A stretch of 64,000 nt of DNA from Diploptera punctata (Eukaryota; Arthropoda; Insecta; Blattodea; Blaberidae), in the NCBI GenBank assembly GCA_030220185.1, contig JASPKZ010009929.1, positions 1-64,000 on the forward strand. Direction: 5' to 3'. The notes under the pieces were generated by a model, which saw only the letters and a program-made list of their open reading frames with translations, was not told the DNA's origin and searched no databases. Made by a program: the position numbers and the translations under genes. This document shows positions 52,270 through 63,249 of this stretch, piece after piece. Every line of letters begins with the position of its first letter. Positions within the stretch are counted from its first letter, which is position 1.

Positions 52270-52325
52270 TATCATTCCTTGATAATGGCATGCGGGATCA
52301 TGCTGAAACGTTGGAATCAGTGGCC
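52270..52325 (+). ncRNA. Hammerhead-like core with U3/A8 pair
   Basis: Near 52278: TTGATAA (CTGANGA with C3 to U and G8 to A), helix II GCAUG/CAUGC, GAAAC, then GTT. Helix I is the best in the window: AUUCC pairs with GGAAU (five pairs). C3 and G8 pair in the hammerhead fold, so the double change is compensatory. Confidence 0.5.
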
Positions 52326-52876
52326 AGAGGCCAACCTTGAATCCATGATGCATTTAAAAACCCAAGAAAACTTTCTTAATCATATACATGTATGTGTCCA
52401 TTAATGCTTTAGAAGCCATAATTTTTGTTTCATCAGAACCAACCTTGACATATAGCAATCAATTAAAAAAAGTAAGGTCTAGTTAGTTAACTATCAAAAT
52501 CAGACCATTAGGTGTAGGAGTTCACCTGAAACGAAAATGTTAAAATTGCTGTAGCAATCACAATTTTCAATGTTTTTGCAACAAAATCCAGTGTATGCTA
52601 TTAAAATAAAATGAGGAAGGTATTTATGGTGAAATTAATTAATTAATTAAACCTGATAGTGATTAATTCCTATAAAAGTTAAATATGAGGAAAGTATTCT
52701 TCTAAAATCAGTGAAATCCAACCATTAGAAGTGGGGTTTACCTGAAACACAAAATTAAAAAAATCACTTTAGCAGCTGTCATGTTTACTTCGTCCCAATA
52801 AACCAGTATAATACAATTTAATTAAACCCTAAATTGGCAATGTATCATACAAGATACATTAGTTTTAAAACTCCTG
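52326..52876. other. AT-rich stretch
   Basis: No gene. 'taaacctgatagtgattaattcctataaaagtta' near 52650 also occurs at the Penelope-like ends 21460 and 56290, so part is probably such an end. Confidence 0.4.
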
Positions 52877-53212
52877 GCGTGACAAGCCTAGAAGGCCCTT
52901 AGCCTACCAGCCAGCTGCTGGCCTCACATCCACACGTGTCAATCACAGAGGTAGACGATCATCCAGCCAGTGTAGGGGTGATGTGTGGTCAGCATGTCGA
53001 GTCCCCCAGCCGTTATAGCTGGTTTCCTCAACCTGGAGCCGCTACCTATTGTAGCTATCCAAATGCCTCATGATGCTGGGTGGGCACTGGTCCCATACTG
53101 GCTGAAATACCATGAGAAAATTTCTTCCCCCATGGAGACTTGAACCAGCATAAGTACCATAGCTCTGAACCAAGGCTTCCTGCCTTAACCACTCGGCTAC
53201 GGCGCAGGACTG
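52877..53212 (-). mobile_element. SINE family 5, full-length
   Basis: Minus strand: gcgccgtagccgagtggttaaggc head, ggttcaagtctcc B-box, 'catggtatttcagccagtatggg', 'agcggctccaggttgaggaaa' and 'ggccttctaggcttgtcacg'. The best copy for defining this family. Confidence 0.85.
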
Positions 53213-54636
53213 ATACATTAGTTTAATTAATTTAATATTGTTAATAAAGTAACAGAAAAATTAATCAGTAGAAATTATTTCAATTTGTGTCAAATTATAC
53301 AACATTCAAAAGGTAATGACTTAGGTTGGAATAGATTTGTTTTCTCTGCAATCTGACACATTTAAATAAGTTAGCGTAATAAATTTAGTATCTCCAATTT
53401 AACAAAAAAAAGATATATTCTGTAAACCATCAAAATGTGACTATAACTTTGACTTGCTGAGAATTTGCTTAATTTATGCAGTACCTGCATGAGATACTTT
53501 TTTATTTAACATTTTGATTTTAAAAGAATCCTGCTACATTATTTACATTTTAGATCTTCTTTTAACTGTGAAATGTTCATAAAAGCTTTATAGTTTGAGG
53601 AAAATCTTTCATAAATTTAAGGCAAAAGAATATTAATAAACAACCCACTAGAATGGAAAAGTAATTTTAATTATGACAGTAAAAGTATCAAATTTCATAG
53701 ATTTAATTTGAACACTGATGAATTCAGAATAACTATCTCTGTTAGGCATTTTATAGTATCAAATAATTTTTTAATTAAAATATTTTTAAAATATTATTAC
53801 TGGACTTGTAATAAGTTAAAATTGTCCCTGTTATGTCCAGCATAATGAGATGAGATGAAGCCCTTATTAATGAGATCTGTGAAATGCAAGGTTTCCAGCT
53901 AATAGGCCTATCACACAATTACAGGGGCATATGAAATGAAATAGATTATGAGTGTGGAAAAATAGTGAAATGAAGTTTTTGGGAGAGAAAATGGGAGATA
54001 CCCCAAGAAAAAAAATGAAACCTGCCCAGCTCTGATTTGTCCTCCATAAACCGTACATGAAGTGATTGAGACATGGAATTGGGACCCAGAGATGGAGGAC
54101 AAGTGTCTTACCATTTGTGTCATGATGACTCCACTCCACTAGTGTATATTATCATCATCATCCTCTTAGGGGTGGTTAATTCCAAATATAAGTCCATCTG
54201 TCTTCCCATTTTAATTCTTCCCAGTCACATATTCCTTGTCTTGTAAATTTGTCTTCACTTAGTGAATCTACCTTTCCTGTAATCATCTTTAGGTACTGGT
54301 ATCTGTGTTTATTATAATCATTATTCATTTAATTTATACTTTTTCATGAATTCTCACTAGATCTATTGTTCATAGTTTTTCAAAGACTATAATCCAAAGA
54401 TATAATTTGCTTTAGGTAATTTCAGAAATATATAAAATGTAATTATTAATACATTTTTAAAATTATGCTTAATGTTAGTTATTGTTTATTTATTCACTAT
54501 AATGAAATATAATATTTTTAAGAAACACTCATCACTTTTTATGTTATAGAAATTCCAGTCTCTGAAAGACAGAATAAGAAATCTATTTGTTGACTTTGAA
54601 CACAGTATTAATATGTTGTAATAATTTTGGTTGCAG
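53213..54636. other. Intronic stretch upstream of the Glut1 exon
   Basis: AT-rich, no gene. A segment at 54150-54300 with 'catcatcatcctcttagggg' and 'cttcccagtcacatattcc' may be an old LINE tail. Confidence 0.45.
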
Positions 54637-54893
54637 GGCCTGACATTCTTTCTGTCGTATGCAATATTGGCAGCAGTGCTTGGCATGCTGCAGTTTGGGT
54701 ACAATACAGGCGTGATAAATGCTCCGGAAGTGAATATAGAGAACTTTATGAAGGACGTTTACAAGAGTCGTTATGGGGAAGACATACAAGACGATTCTGT
54801 GAAGCTGCTATATTCTCTAGCGGTGTCCATATTTGCCATTGGTGGCATGTTGGGGGGCATTTGCGGAGGCATGATAGCAAACAGATTTGGCAG
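54637..54893 (+). CDS. Glut1: Glut1 exon: TM1, TM2 of a facilitative glucose transporter
   Basis: Acceptor ttgcag ends at 54636; donor AG|gtgaga at 54894. The exon is 257 bp, phase 0 in and phase 2 out. It encodes GLTFFLSYAILAAVLGMLQF with GYNTGVINAPE (end of TM1 and the start of loop 1), IENFMKDVYKSRYGEDI, then SVKLLYSLAVSIFAIGGMLGG and MIANRFGR (TM2 and the first half of the RxGRR loop). These are hallmarks of SLC2A1/Glut1-type sugar transporters of the MFS family, which move glucose down its gradient at the plasma membrane. Catalytic later helices lie beyond this exon. The exon is intact: no stop or frameshift, and consensus splice sites. The rest of the gene should lie to the right of the window. 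Confidence 0.93.
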
Positions 54894-55014
54894 GTGAGAC
54901 ATGAATCTATCTAGCATTAGAAAAATGTATCTCTTCATCCTTGTAACTTTACATTTAAAAGAATTTTTAACTTCACCTCAACTGATAAAACATTTTAAAA
55001 TACAATAGGAACTA
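54894..55014 (+). other. Start of the next Glut1 intron
   Basis: AT-rich sequence after the donor; no exon recognised before the tRNA-like pair. Confidence 0.5.
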
Positions 55015-55480
55015 ACATTATATTTGAAGAGAAAATTTGTTGCCTAGACCTAGACTCGAACCCAGGACCTTTGGCTTTCTGGGCCAAATGCTCTACCAAC
55101 TGAGCTACTGAGGCGAGTTGCGATCTAGACACAAATTTTTCTCTTATATACGTTGTAATAATAAAAACATCAATAGAAGCCCTACTGGCTTTATAAAGTA
55201 GTGTTAAATTCCCAATAAATGTCTTCATAACTAAGAAGCCGCCATTTGCAAAGATGAAAAGAAAGGTTTCAAAACATTTGGGACAAGGGAATTACAACAT
55301 ATATAAGAGAAAAATTTGCGTCTAGATCGTAACTCACCTTGGTAGCTCAGTTGGTAGAGCATTTGGCCCAGAAAGCCAAAGGTCCCGGGTTCGAGTCTCG
55401 GTCTAGGAAAAAAATTTTCTCTTCAAATATAATTTATCCTTCAGTAAGAAGTGTTAAATCAATAATAAAAACATCATTAA
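55015..55480. mobile_element. Inverted pair of tRNA-like hairpin units
   Basis: Minus-strand unit (core about 55042-55116) and plus-strand unit (about 55338-55412), flanked by agaaaattt-type repeats, with the 'aagaagccgccatttgcaaag' spacer. The arrangement equals the inner half of 24360-25470. Confidence 0.8.
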
Positions 55481-55499
55481 GAGGTTTGTTTAATATTTA

Positions 55500-55620
55500 A
55501 AATATTTTGTCTGTTCATTCTTACCTCTTTGTTTTTGTCGAACATATGTTTCATGGCTAAGAAATCCTGAAACATATGTTAGACAAAAACAACTATAAGA
55601 GGGAAGATGAACAGACAAAA
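55500..55620. mobile_element. Short head-to-head Penelope-like ends
   Basis: 'ctgttcattcttacctctttgtttttgtcgaacatatgtttca' is mirrored by 'tgaaacatatgttagacaaaaac...gatgaacag'. GAAACATATGTT is kept in both arms, but CTGANGA is lost. Same subfamily as 17673. Confidence 0.7.
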
Positions 55621-55814
55621 GTTTCAATTGATAAAACGTTGCTTTCTTAACATGCATGAGTGCTACTTATTTTTCAATTTAATTGACTTAAAAAAATGTT
55701 AGCAACAAAAATTTATTTATTTTTTACAAAAATATTATAGTATTAAATTATGTTTATATTTTGATGTTTTTAATAGAAATTTTAACATTCAGAACAAAGG
55801 ACATTATTACTTTT

Positions 55815-55930
55815 GAAAAGAAAAATTAATGCCTGAATCAGAATTTGAATCCGAGACTTCTAATTTTATGCATTAGTGTGGTACCGACTGCACTATTCAG
55901 GCATCCTTATGCAAATGCTAATTTCTCTTA
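55815..55930 (-). mobile_element. Old tRNA-like hairpin element
   Basis: Minus-strand diverged copy; gcctgaatagtgcagtcggta is the degenerate D-arm, cggattcaaattc the B-box. Flanks 'agaaaaatt' and 'aatttctctta' still form the inverted pair. Confidence 0.6.
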
Positions 55931-56049
55931 TTCATATGCTATTTTCTCTTTCATCAAGGCAGATAGACATAAAAACATTGAAATGCTAATTTCTCTTATT
56001 CATATGCTATTTTCTCTTTCATCAAGGCAGATAGACATAAAAACATTGA
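55914..56049. repeat. 68-bp direct duplication
   Basis: 'aatgctaatttctcttattc' recurs 67-68 bp later with nearly identical following sequence (through 'agacataaaaacattgaaat'). Confidence 0.85.
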
Positions 56050-56177
56050 AATATAAGAATTACTGCCATAATGGTAATGTAAAAATTCTCATTAATATAT
56101 CTTTTTGATTTAGAAGCCACCTAGATGGCACTGTGTAGCAATAGCTATTTGCCTTAGATGAAAAAGAGAATAATACA

Positions 56178-56290
56178 TGAAAAAAGAAAAATTAGTGTTT
56201 GCATCGGGATGCCTGAATAGTACAGTTGGTAGCACACTAATATATAAAGTTAAAAGTGTCAGGTTCAAATACTAATTCAGGTTTAACTTT
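56178..56290 (+). mobile_element. Old tRNA-like hairpin element, + copy
   Basis: 'gcctgaatagtacagttggtag' and 'caggttcaaatactaattcagg' are the diverged A/B-box parts. With 55815-55930 it forms an inverted pair of old copies. Confidence 0.6.
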
Positions 56291-56475
56291 TATAGGAATT
56301 AATCACTATGAGGTTTAATTTATGGTGAAATTAAATGTTTCTTACCTCTCCTCATATAAATCTTCTAAGTTGAGTCACCAACAAAGTTCTGAGGATGAGA
56401 CAGTTATAGTCTCGAAATCGCGATCAACTTAGAAGATTTATATGAGGAGAGGTAAGAGATATTTAAATTTCACCA
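56290..56475. mobile_element. Head-to-head Penelope-like ends
   Basis: 'aaatgtttcttacctctcctcatataaatcttctaagttga' mirrored by 'tcaacttagaagatttatatgaggagaggtaagagatattt'; the left arm is truncated before its core. Same end type as 21480-21715. Confidence 0.75.
56380..56435 (+). ncRNA. Hammerhead-like core with AUC triplet
   Basis: CTGAGGA (56389-56395), helix II UGAGAC/GUCUC, GAAA (56414-56417), helix III AUCGCGAU (palindromic), ATC (56423-56425). Confidence 0.55.
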
Positions 56476-57059
56476 TTCACTAATTCAGGTGTTCATTTTT
56501 CTTTTCAAAATACATCTATATTGTTCATAGTAAAGTAATTGACAATTACCTTTCCATATATAAGTTGTCTTATATTCTCATTTTTAAAAGGACTGTCTGC
56601 TTGTCAAGCTTGATTTCAGTTTCTCATTATTTTCAGGACTAGTAAGTGTTAATTTTAGGAATGAAATTGAAGTCACTAGGATCAAAGTCTGAACTATACA
56701 ACAAAAGTTTAAAAAGTACCATTTAAACAGTGTTGAGTCTGTTAGGCAGTCTGAAGATAAGTATTGGCATTGGAAAATCCACCAGGAGGGGGAAAAAGAA
56801 TACCAAACCTCATGTTCTCTGTCAGGGTCTGCTACCAGACCTTGGAAAAATTAAAAAATCAAACACACTTTACTCTACCTAATCAACTGAGATTCAATTA
56901 ATGTTGTACTGTACTGAACTGTACTAAACAAATTTGTTTCTGAAATCTCTTTTGATTATTATCACAAGGAAGTATGCTGTACCATAATTGGTTAAAGCAA
57001 AAGGACATAGCTTAAGTCCCAATTGGGTCAGGATTTTTAAACTTCACAAAGGGTTGTAT
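56476..57059. other. AT-rich stretch
   Basis: No gene. A possible SINE family 6 head remnant near 56980-57040 ('accataattggttaaagca', 'tcccaattgggtcagg'). Confidence 0.4.
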
Positions 57060-57595
57060 GCAAATACATTACTCTCTACTCAAATTACTTCCAATCACTG
57101 GTGAGCTGAGATCGAATTAACGGCCGCCTTAACCGGTCATGCATGAATGTTGACGTTTTCGTAATATTGGCAACGAATTACCCAGAATTCTCAGCAATAA
57201 AACCACTTCCGTTATTTTCGTCTGCTCTAGAGGAATGCATTTATGCTTGCATCCCACAAATAATACCGTATACAAACACGTCTGCGACGCGCAATATTAC
57301 GCCGATTCTCCTGTTCTTCCAGTTGAATTCTTTGGTAGACTCTATCAAATTCCTCTTCTCCGCGTATACCAAAAACATGATCGAAGTCTTCAAGGTCCGA
57401 CATCTTGGATAAGTTTCAAACTACATCGGTTTTTCACATAAGTTTATATCTTGAGCTACGATCTTAAGGTCCTTGTCAGGTAGCGTTACAATTATTACCG
57501 CGTGAATAGATTTCTGAGTAAGAAAAATGTGTTTGAATAAAACTTTATCAGCAGAGAACGCCTTTTACTGTCTAATGCGTTCAAACATTCGACCC
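57060..57595 (-). repeat. Interspersed repeat R, copy 2
   Basis: Partner of 22040-22670. The minus strand encodes MSDLEDFDHVFGIRGEEEFD, then RVYQRIQLEEQENRRNI and an Arg/Ile/Tyr segment, ending in stops. Retention of this start in both copies suggests a real protein N-terminus. Confidence 0.6.
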
Positions 57596-57790
57596 TTAAC
57601 CTTCTGGCAGCATCATGGCCCTGGGGTTGATTTAGCCTGTAATAGAAATGAGTACCACACATGTTCTGGGGATGAAGGCAACTGTCATGCAGTGCTGGCA
57701 TCTCATACTTTTGTCTAGAAAGGTGAAACTCTTAGCCTTCCAGGACCCCAAGGTCCTCCTAAGGCCTGTAGTGGGATCACTTTACAAAGA
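57595..57790 (+). mobile_element. SINE family 6 body
   Basis: 'cttctggcagcatcatggccctgggg', 'aaatgagtaccac', 'ggcaactgtcatgcag', 'aaggtcctcctaaggcctg' and 'gtgggatcactttac'. Diverged; inserted at the edge of repeat R. Confidence 0.7.
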
Positions 57791-59264
57791 CAAAAATATG
57801 TTGGCATACCTAAGCAAAAATTTTAAAAATAGTTTTTCAACTTCATATAATGATGCTCTAGTATTGAGGTATTGAGGCACCTCATGGTCCAAGTAAATTT
57901 TTTCAACCCTAGAGTCCAGTGATACAGAAATTCTGTTTCTAGAAATATTGTATTCGGTAGCAAAACCCCATAAAATGGTTCCATGCAATTGGAACTACTC
58001 CACTATACACATGAATGAGTTCCACTATTTGTGGTATATGAATTAGAAGGAATAATAATTTTTTGTGCAATAGTATGTCTTGTCGTACTTACAGCAATGG
58101 CAACCATGACTGAAAGTTCATCTTCCTACATTTTGGGGTTCCCAGTCTAAATAACAATACTGTAATATTACATATTACAAACCTCGTGCGGGAAGTAAAG
58201 TCATTGCCCTTTATGTATACTATGTACAATATATATTAAAATTTATCCAAAAGGTAGTGTTAATATACATTATACGAAATAAATCACTGCATTTTAAATG
58301 AAGTGAACTTTATTTGAAACAATATAAAACAATAAATACGTACTTGCTGCCATTTTATGACTGATTGGTGCCATGGCCTGCTGTAGTCTCAACTAATAAA
58401 CATTGCCCACACTGTTAATGTTAGTCAGTTGTTTATAATGAACGCAAATATTTCCAACAAAGATGTTATCATTTTACTATTATTTATTGTTTTGAAAACA
58501 TCATCACGCAAAAAAATAATGTACAATGCACATTTGTGAAGTGGTTTACAGATTCTTGAATATTAGAAACCTCGCTATTGCTCGGTTTTTAATTCATATC
58601 CTCACTTCTGTAAAAACCACTTCCCAACCTTGCATCGTGATATACTATGAGCTACTCTGAGAAATATACCTCAGGAATTCAGTGGTACATTACCAGCATA
58701 TCGACGGTAGGCAATGAAAACCACGTAACTCCATCAGTCATTGAAAACCACATAACTCCAGTAGCCAGCACAGAAATATGTGATGCATAACCTGTTGAGA
58801 GCATGAACTCTTCAAATTTATTAATAATTTGACTTGTTTATTTGTTTCTCCTGTAAAATTTACCAAAATGGAGTTACGAGGTTTTCATTGCCCACCATTG
58901 ATATAAAACTTATGTAAAAATTCTTCTTTTAAGATCTGTTAATAACTGAACCAATATATGGTAGGTCATAAGTAACAATCATCAAATGAAAAATCCAGGA
59001 AAATACTGAAGTACAATCAGTTTAATAAATTTTTAATCATCTTTGCATACAGTAGGCCTATTATGTTAAAAATACTATACAAGGTAATATGGTGTATTTT
59101 TGAGGACCTGAAATTGTTACATAGACCTGCAGAATTATTTTTTTCTTTCTTTTCAACACAGGGTTTAACAGGTCTCTAAGCATAATTTTTATATGCTGAA
59201 TTCAAATATGGTTGCCACTTTTTCATACCTTATAAGATTCTTTTTGTCATTCAAAAAACAAACA
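57791..59264. other. AT-rich non-coding stretch
   Basis: No gene or recognised repeat, other than a local inverted pair at about 58675-58760 ('gaaaaccacgtaactcca', 'gaaaaccacataactcca' as a direct repeat of about 45 bp). Confidence 0.45.
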
Positions 59265-59705
59265 TATGTCAATAGAAAGCAAAACCCGCATATACAAAAC
59301 GATAGTTTGACCAGTTATCCTATATGGAGCAGAAACTAGGGCTGATACAACAAGGACTAAAAATAAGCACATGTGAAATGAAGATCTTAAGAACTATTCA
59401 GGGAAAACATTACTTGATAAAACATACAACACAGAAATTAGGGACAAATGTCATATTCAAGACATAACCAAATTTATTATAGATAGATGAAAATATTGGA
59501 AGGGTCATATAGAAAGAATGGAAGACAACCGACTTGCACAAAAGAACTAAAGAAGATCGACCAATGGATGGGTGAAGAACAAGAGGAAAACCAGCCAAGA
59601 GATGGATAGACAGTGAATGCACATCCAATATGTCTTCCTCCGAGGAGTGATTTTAGAAATAACAGGATGAAAATCCTACAAATTATGATTAAGAAGAAGA
59701 AGAAA
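59265..59705 (+). pseudogene. LINE C-terminal relic with (GAA)n tail
   Basis: Pieces: SYMEQKLG-type LxYGAE, ISTCEMKILRTIQGK, then GKPAKRWIDSE. It has stops and frame changes, and ends at 'aagaagaagaagaaa'. Related to the 18.0 and 31.1 kb families. Confidence 0.6.
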
Positions 59706-59853
59706 CGTAATATTTTAGTAATTTCTAAAGTTCAGTTACTATGAAAAATGTGTAAAACGATAAATGATGAAATCTCAAATTTGCACAGTTAAAAATGGAT
59801 AAGTTCCAAGCCTGAAACTCTGTCAGCTTTGATGGTCTAAAAATAACATCCCT

Positions 59854-62418
59854 TAGTCACTGGCACTATCGAACCCGTAGGTTCATGGCCGCGCGGACAT
59901 AAGCTCTCCATACATCCCTATCCTGAGCTAATGCTTTCCAATCATTCCCTGTATAATCTACTTCCCTCAAATCATAGTTAATGTTGTTCTCCCACCTCAT
60001 TCTTGGTCTACCAACTGGGCGTTTTCCCTCTGGCTTTCCTACAAGAAGCTTCCATGCACGTCTTTCATTCCCCATACGTGCAACATGTCCTGCCCATCGC
60101 AGTCTACGAGACTTAACTGTTCTTATTATATCTGGCTTCCTATAAAGACCATGTAGTTCATTGTTATGTAGTCTTCTCCATTCACCTGTCTGTTCATCTC
60201 TCTTTGGTCCAAAAATTTTCCTAAGAACTTTATTCTCAAATACTCGTAATCTCCTTTCCTCCCTTAAAGTAAGAGTCCATGTTTCGCACCCATATAATAT
60301 AACTGGTAGAATAATAGTTTTATATATTTTCAGCTTAACGTTTTTTGAAAGGAGTTGGGACATCAAAAGTCTCTTGCAATGCATAATAGCATGCATTTCC
60401 AGAATTGAGCCTATGCTTAATTTCTTTGTGCGTCTCATTCCTATTTGTGATTATTGTTCCTAGGTATTTGAATTCAGCCACTTCCTCAAAATTTCCCTCA
60501 TTTGTCATTAGCCGTCCATCTCCATTATATACTGAATTTCTACCTGTGACCACATATTTAGTCTTACTGATATTTACTTCCAGTCCTAATTTCTTAGTGT
60601 TACTCATAGTGTGTGTGTGTGTTGGCCTTTAGTATCTCCTCGCTATCGGCCAATAGTACTACATCATCAGCATAAACTAACAGCTTATTAATACCATTCA
60701 GTTGTAAGCCTTCCTCATTCTCTAAAGATTTAATGGCATGCTCTAGTACAAAATTAAATAGTAGAGGAGATAGTGCATCTCCTTGCTTCAACCCATTCTG
60801 GATTTCAAAAGTGTCTGAAAACTGTTTTGCCTACACGCACCCTACTATTTGAGCCATTTAGACACATTCGTATAAGTCTAACTAACTTTTTAGGAATTCC
60901 GAACTCCAGCAGGATACTATATAACTTCTCCCTCTTAATTGAATCATATGCTTTTTTGAAGTCTACATATAGTTGATGTACAGTGCCATTATATTCCCAT
61001 TTCTTTTCTAAAATCTGTCTTATACTAAAAATCTGATCTGTTGTAGACCTGTTTCTTCTAAATGCACATTGATGATCTCCTAGAATGTCATCAATGTAGG
61101 GAGTAAGTCTGCTTACTAATATATTTGTAAGAATTTTGTATGAAGTTGAAAGTAATGAGATGCCCCTGTAGTTGTTGCAATCAGTTTTATCTCCTTTCTT
61201 ATAAATTGGTACGATAATTGATTCCTTCCATTCATCTGGAAGAGCTTCTTTTTCCCAAATCATACTAAGCAACCAGCATATCTTGTCCATCAATTTTTCT
61301 CCCCCTGATTTTATCAGTTCTGCTGGGATCTCATCTGAACCTGATGCTTTATACATCTTCAATTTTTCAATCGCCATTTCAACCTCTAATGCACTTGGCT
61401 CTGCGACTAGCATTTCTGCTGTCTGTAACTTATCCTCCTCAATGTCCTGTTCTGTATGTACATTTAATAGCTGATTTAAAGTAACTTTTCCATCTATTTA
61501 ATATACTCCTAGAATCTGCAATCATATCCCCATTTTCATTTCGAATTATGTTTGTTCTAGCCTGAAACCCTTTCTTCTCTATACTAATTCCCTGATATAA
61601 TTCTCTAATGTTCCTATTTTTTGCATTCATTTCAAGATCATTAATCTTCTCTCTCAAATATTCCCTCTTTTTACTCTTTAGTAACTTAGTGGTTTCCCGT
61701 CTAATACTACCCAATTGCTCTAAATTTACCTCATTTGGCTCGTGTAACCATTTCATTTTTGCTAGTTTTCTTTTCTTTACAATGTCGGCACATTCCTCAT
61801 CAAACCATTTCTTGTTTTGCCTCTTTTTTAAACAACCAATGCTTTCTGATGCTGACAATTTAATAGTATCTCTTATAGCCTCCCATTCTTTATTTATATC
61901 AGGTTCTTCTTTGTTTGCCACATTGTCATCTGAAGATTCCAGTATTTCAAATCTATTAGCAATTTTGAATTGGTATTCTTGCCGCATTTCATCATTTCTC
62001 AAGTTTTTTAATTCATATTTTACAGAATCATCTTTAGCATTTGTTCCTCTCATAAGCGATAGCCGTTGTCTGATTTTCACTCTGACCAGATGATGATCCG
62101 AATTGCAGTCTGTCCCTCTAACTGATCTAACATCAATGATGCTACTGTGCCAGCGTTTATTCACTAATACATGATCTATCTGGTTCCGAGTTTCTCCATC
62201 TGGGGACGTCCAGGTGTATTTATGAATATCCTTATGCTGAAATGTTGTGCTCTTAACAATGAGATTCTTTGATGTGGCAAATGTGACTAATCTAACCCCG
62301 TTGTCGTTACTATCTTCATGAAGACTGAATTTGCCTATTGTTGGTTTGAATATATCTTCCCGTCCCACTTTTGCATTAAAATCTCCTATGACAATTTTCA
62401 TATGATATCGTGAAAGGG
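59854..62418 (-). pseudogene. LINE (endonuclease + RT), 5'-truncated, frameshifted, with TSD
   Basis: Minus-strand copy flanked by aaataacatccct (59841-59853 and 62419-62431). It begins inside the endonuclease: MKIVIGDFNAK, DGETRNQIDHVLVNKRW, SDHHLV (catalytic Asp/His of the EEP fold). Then RT: NYRGISLLSTSYKILTNIL, QCAFRRNRSTTDQIF, VDFKKAYDSI (motif A), QGDALSPLLFNFVLE (motif B), YADDVVLLA (motif C). Then FKYLGTIITNRN, LPVILYGCETWTL, LRWAGHVARMGNERR and GRPRMRWE. At least four frameshifts (near 61490, 60815, 60610 at a CA run, and about 60400) inactivate it. Length of 2.56 kb would be near full-length apart from the missing 5' end. RTE-like order, clade not certain. Confidence 0.88.
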
Positions 62419-62431
62419 AAATAACATCCCT

Positions 62432-63249
62432 AATATTTAATATTTAAATTTATTCCTATCTCAATAATTTGAACATTCCCCAAAAATAAATTATTACTCA
62501 TGCAGGAAACCCAGATTTAAGTATAGTTTCATCATCTTCTCCTTTTCCTTTTATCATGATCTCTTTTTGGAAGATCAATTCTAAATATGCCTCCATTTCT
62601 GAGGCCTATTTCATTCTTGAAAGCATTTTCATCATCTGCCACCAACTGCTAGACCTGACTGGAACCCCTTTGTTTTACTCATTAAGTCTTCACATCTACC
62701 TTGGATGTGCCAGAAACATTGTTCCTGATGGTACATCACTCTAACAAGCAATATCCAAATCATCTCCTATGATGTGGACACAGGGTCAGACAAGATACTC
62801 CTTTTTAATCTATAATTTCATATTTGACATTGAATATTTATATTGTAATATTTTTTGTATTATTATTGTTGTTATTGTTGTGATAGCAGTTATTATATAG
62901 TATTAAGTAAAGAATAATCTAGAAACAATATTTATTCACTTATTTTAGGCACTGTTTTGCCATATTTTTGTGATCTAAAAGATGGATACGTGACAAGGAA
63001 AGTTTCAGGGACTGGTAGTATACTGAATATGCTTTACAGGAAAAAAGTTTTCAGGGCAAAACTAGAATACGACAGCATGAACATTAGAAATGTTTATTTG
63101 TCATGAAGAGAGATTGATTTTGTTGTTCATCAGTGGTATAAGCCAAGAAAGAGGCAGTCATTTGCTTTTTACCCCATTCCCGATTTTGTCACATCTCTCG
63201 CAAATACTTATCCAATGCCAGACTTGTCTTTGTACCTTCAGCCATAGAC
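62432..63249. other. Non-coding stretch
   Basis: No gene or recognised repeat. Short frames at 62556-62744 lack domain signs. Confidence 0.45.

Noticed and set aside
55540..55600. Hammerhead pair at 55.5 kb
   Set aside because: GAAACATATGTT is mirrored, but the CTGANGA half and helix II have been deleted.
61608..62093. 161-codon + strand ORF
   Set aside because: Shadow of the LINE endonuclease/linker coding on the minus strand.
62556..62744. Small + strand ORF near the right end
   Set aside because: No recognisable domain and no supporting repeat or splice signals.
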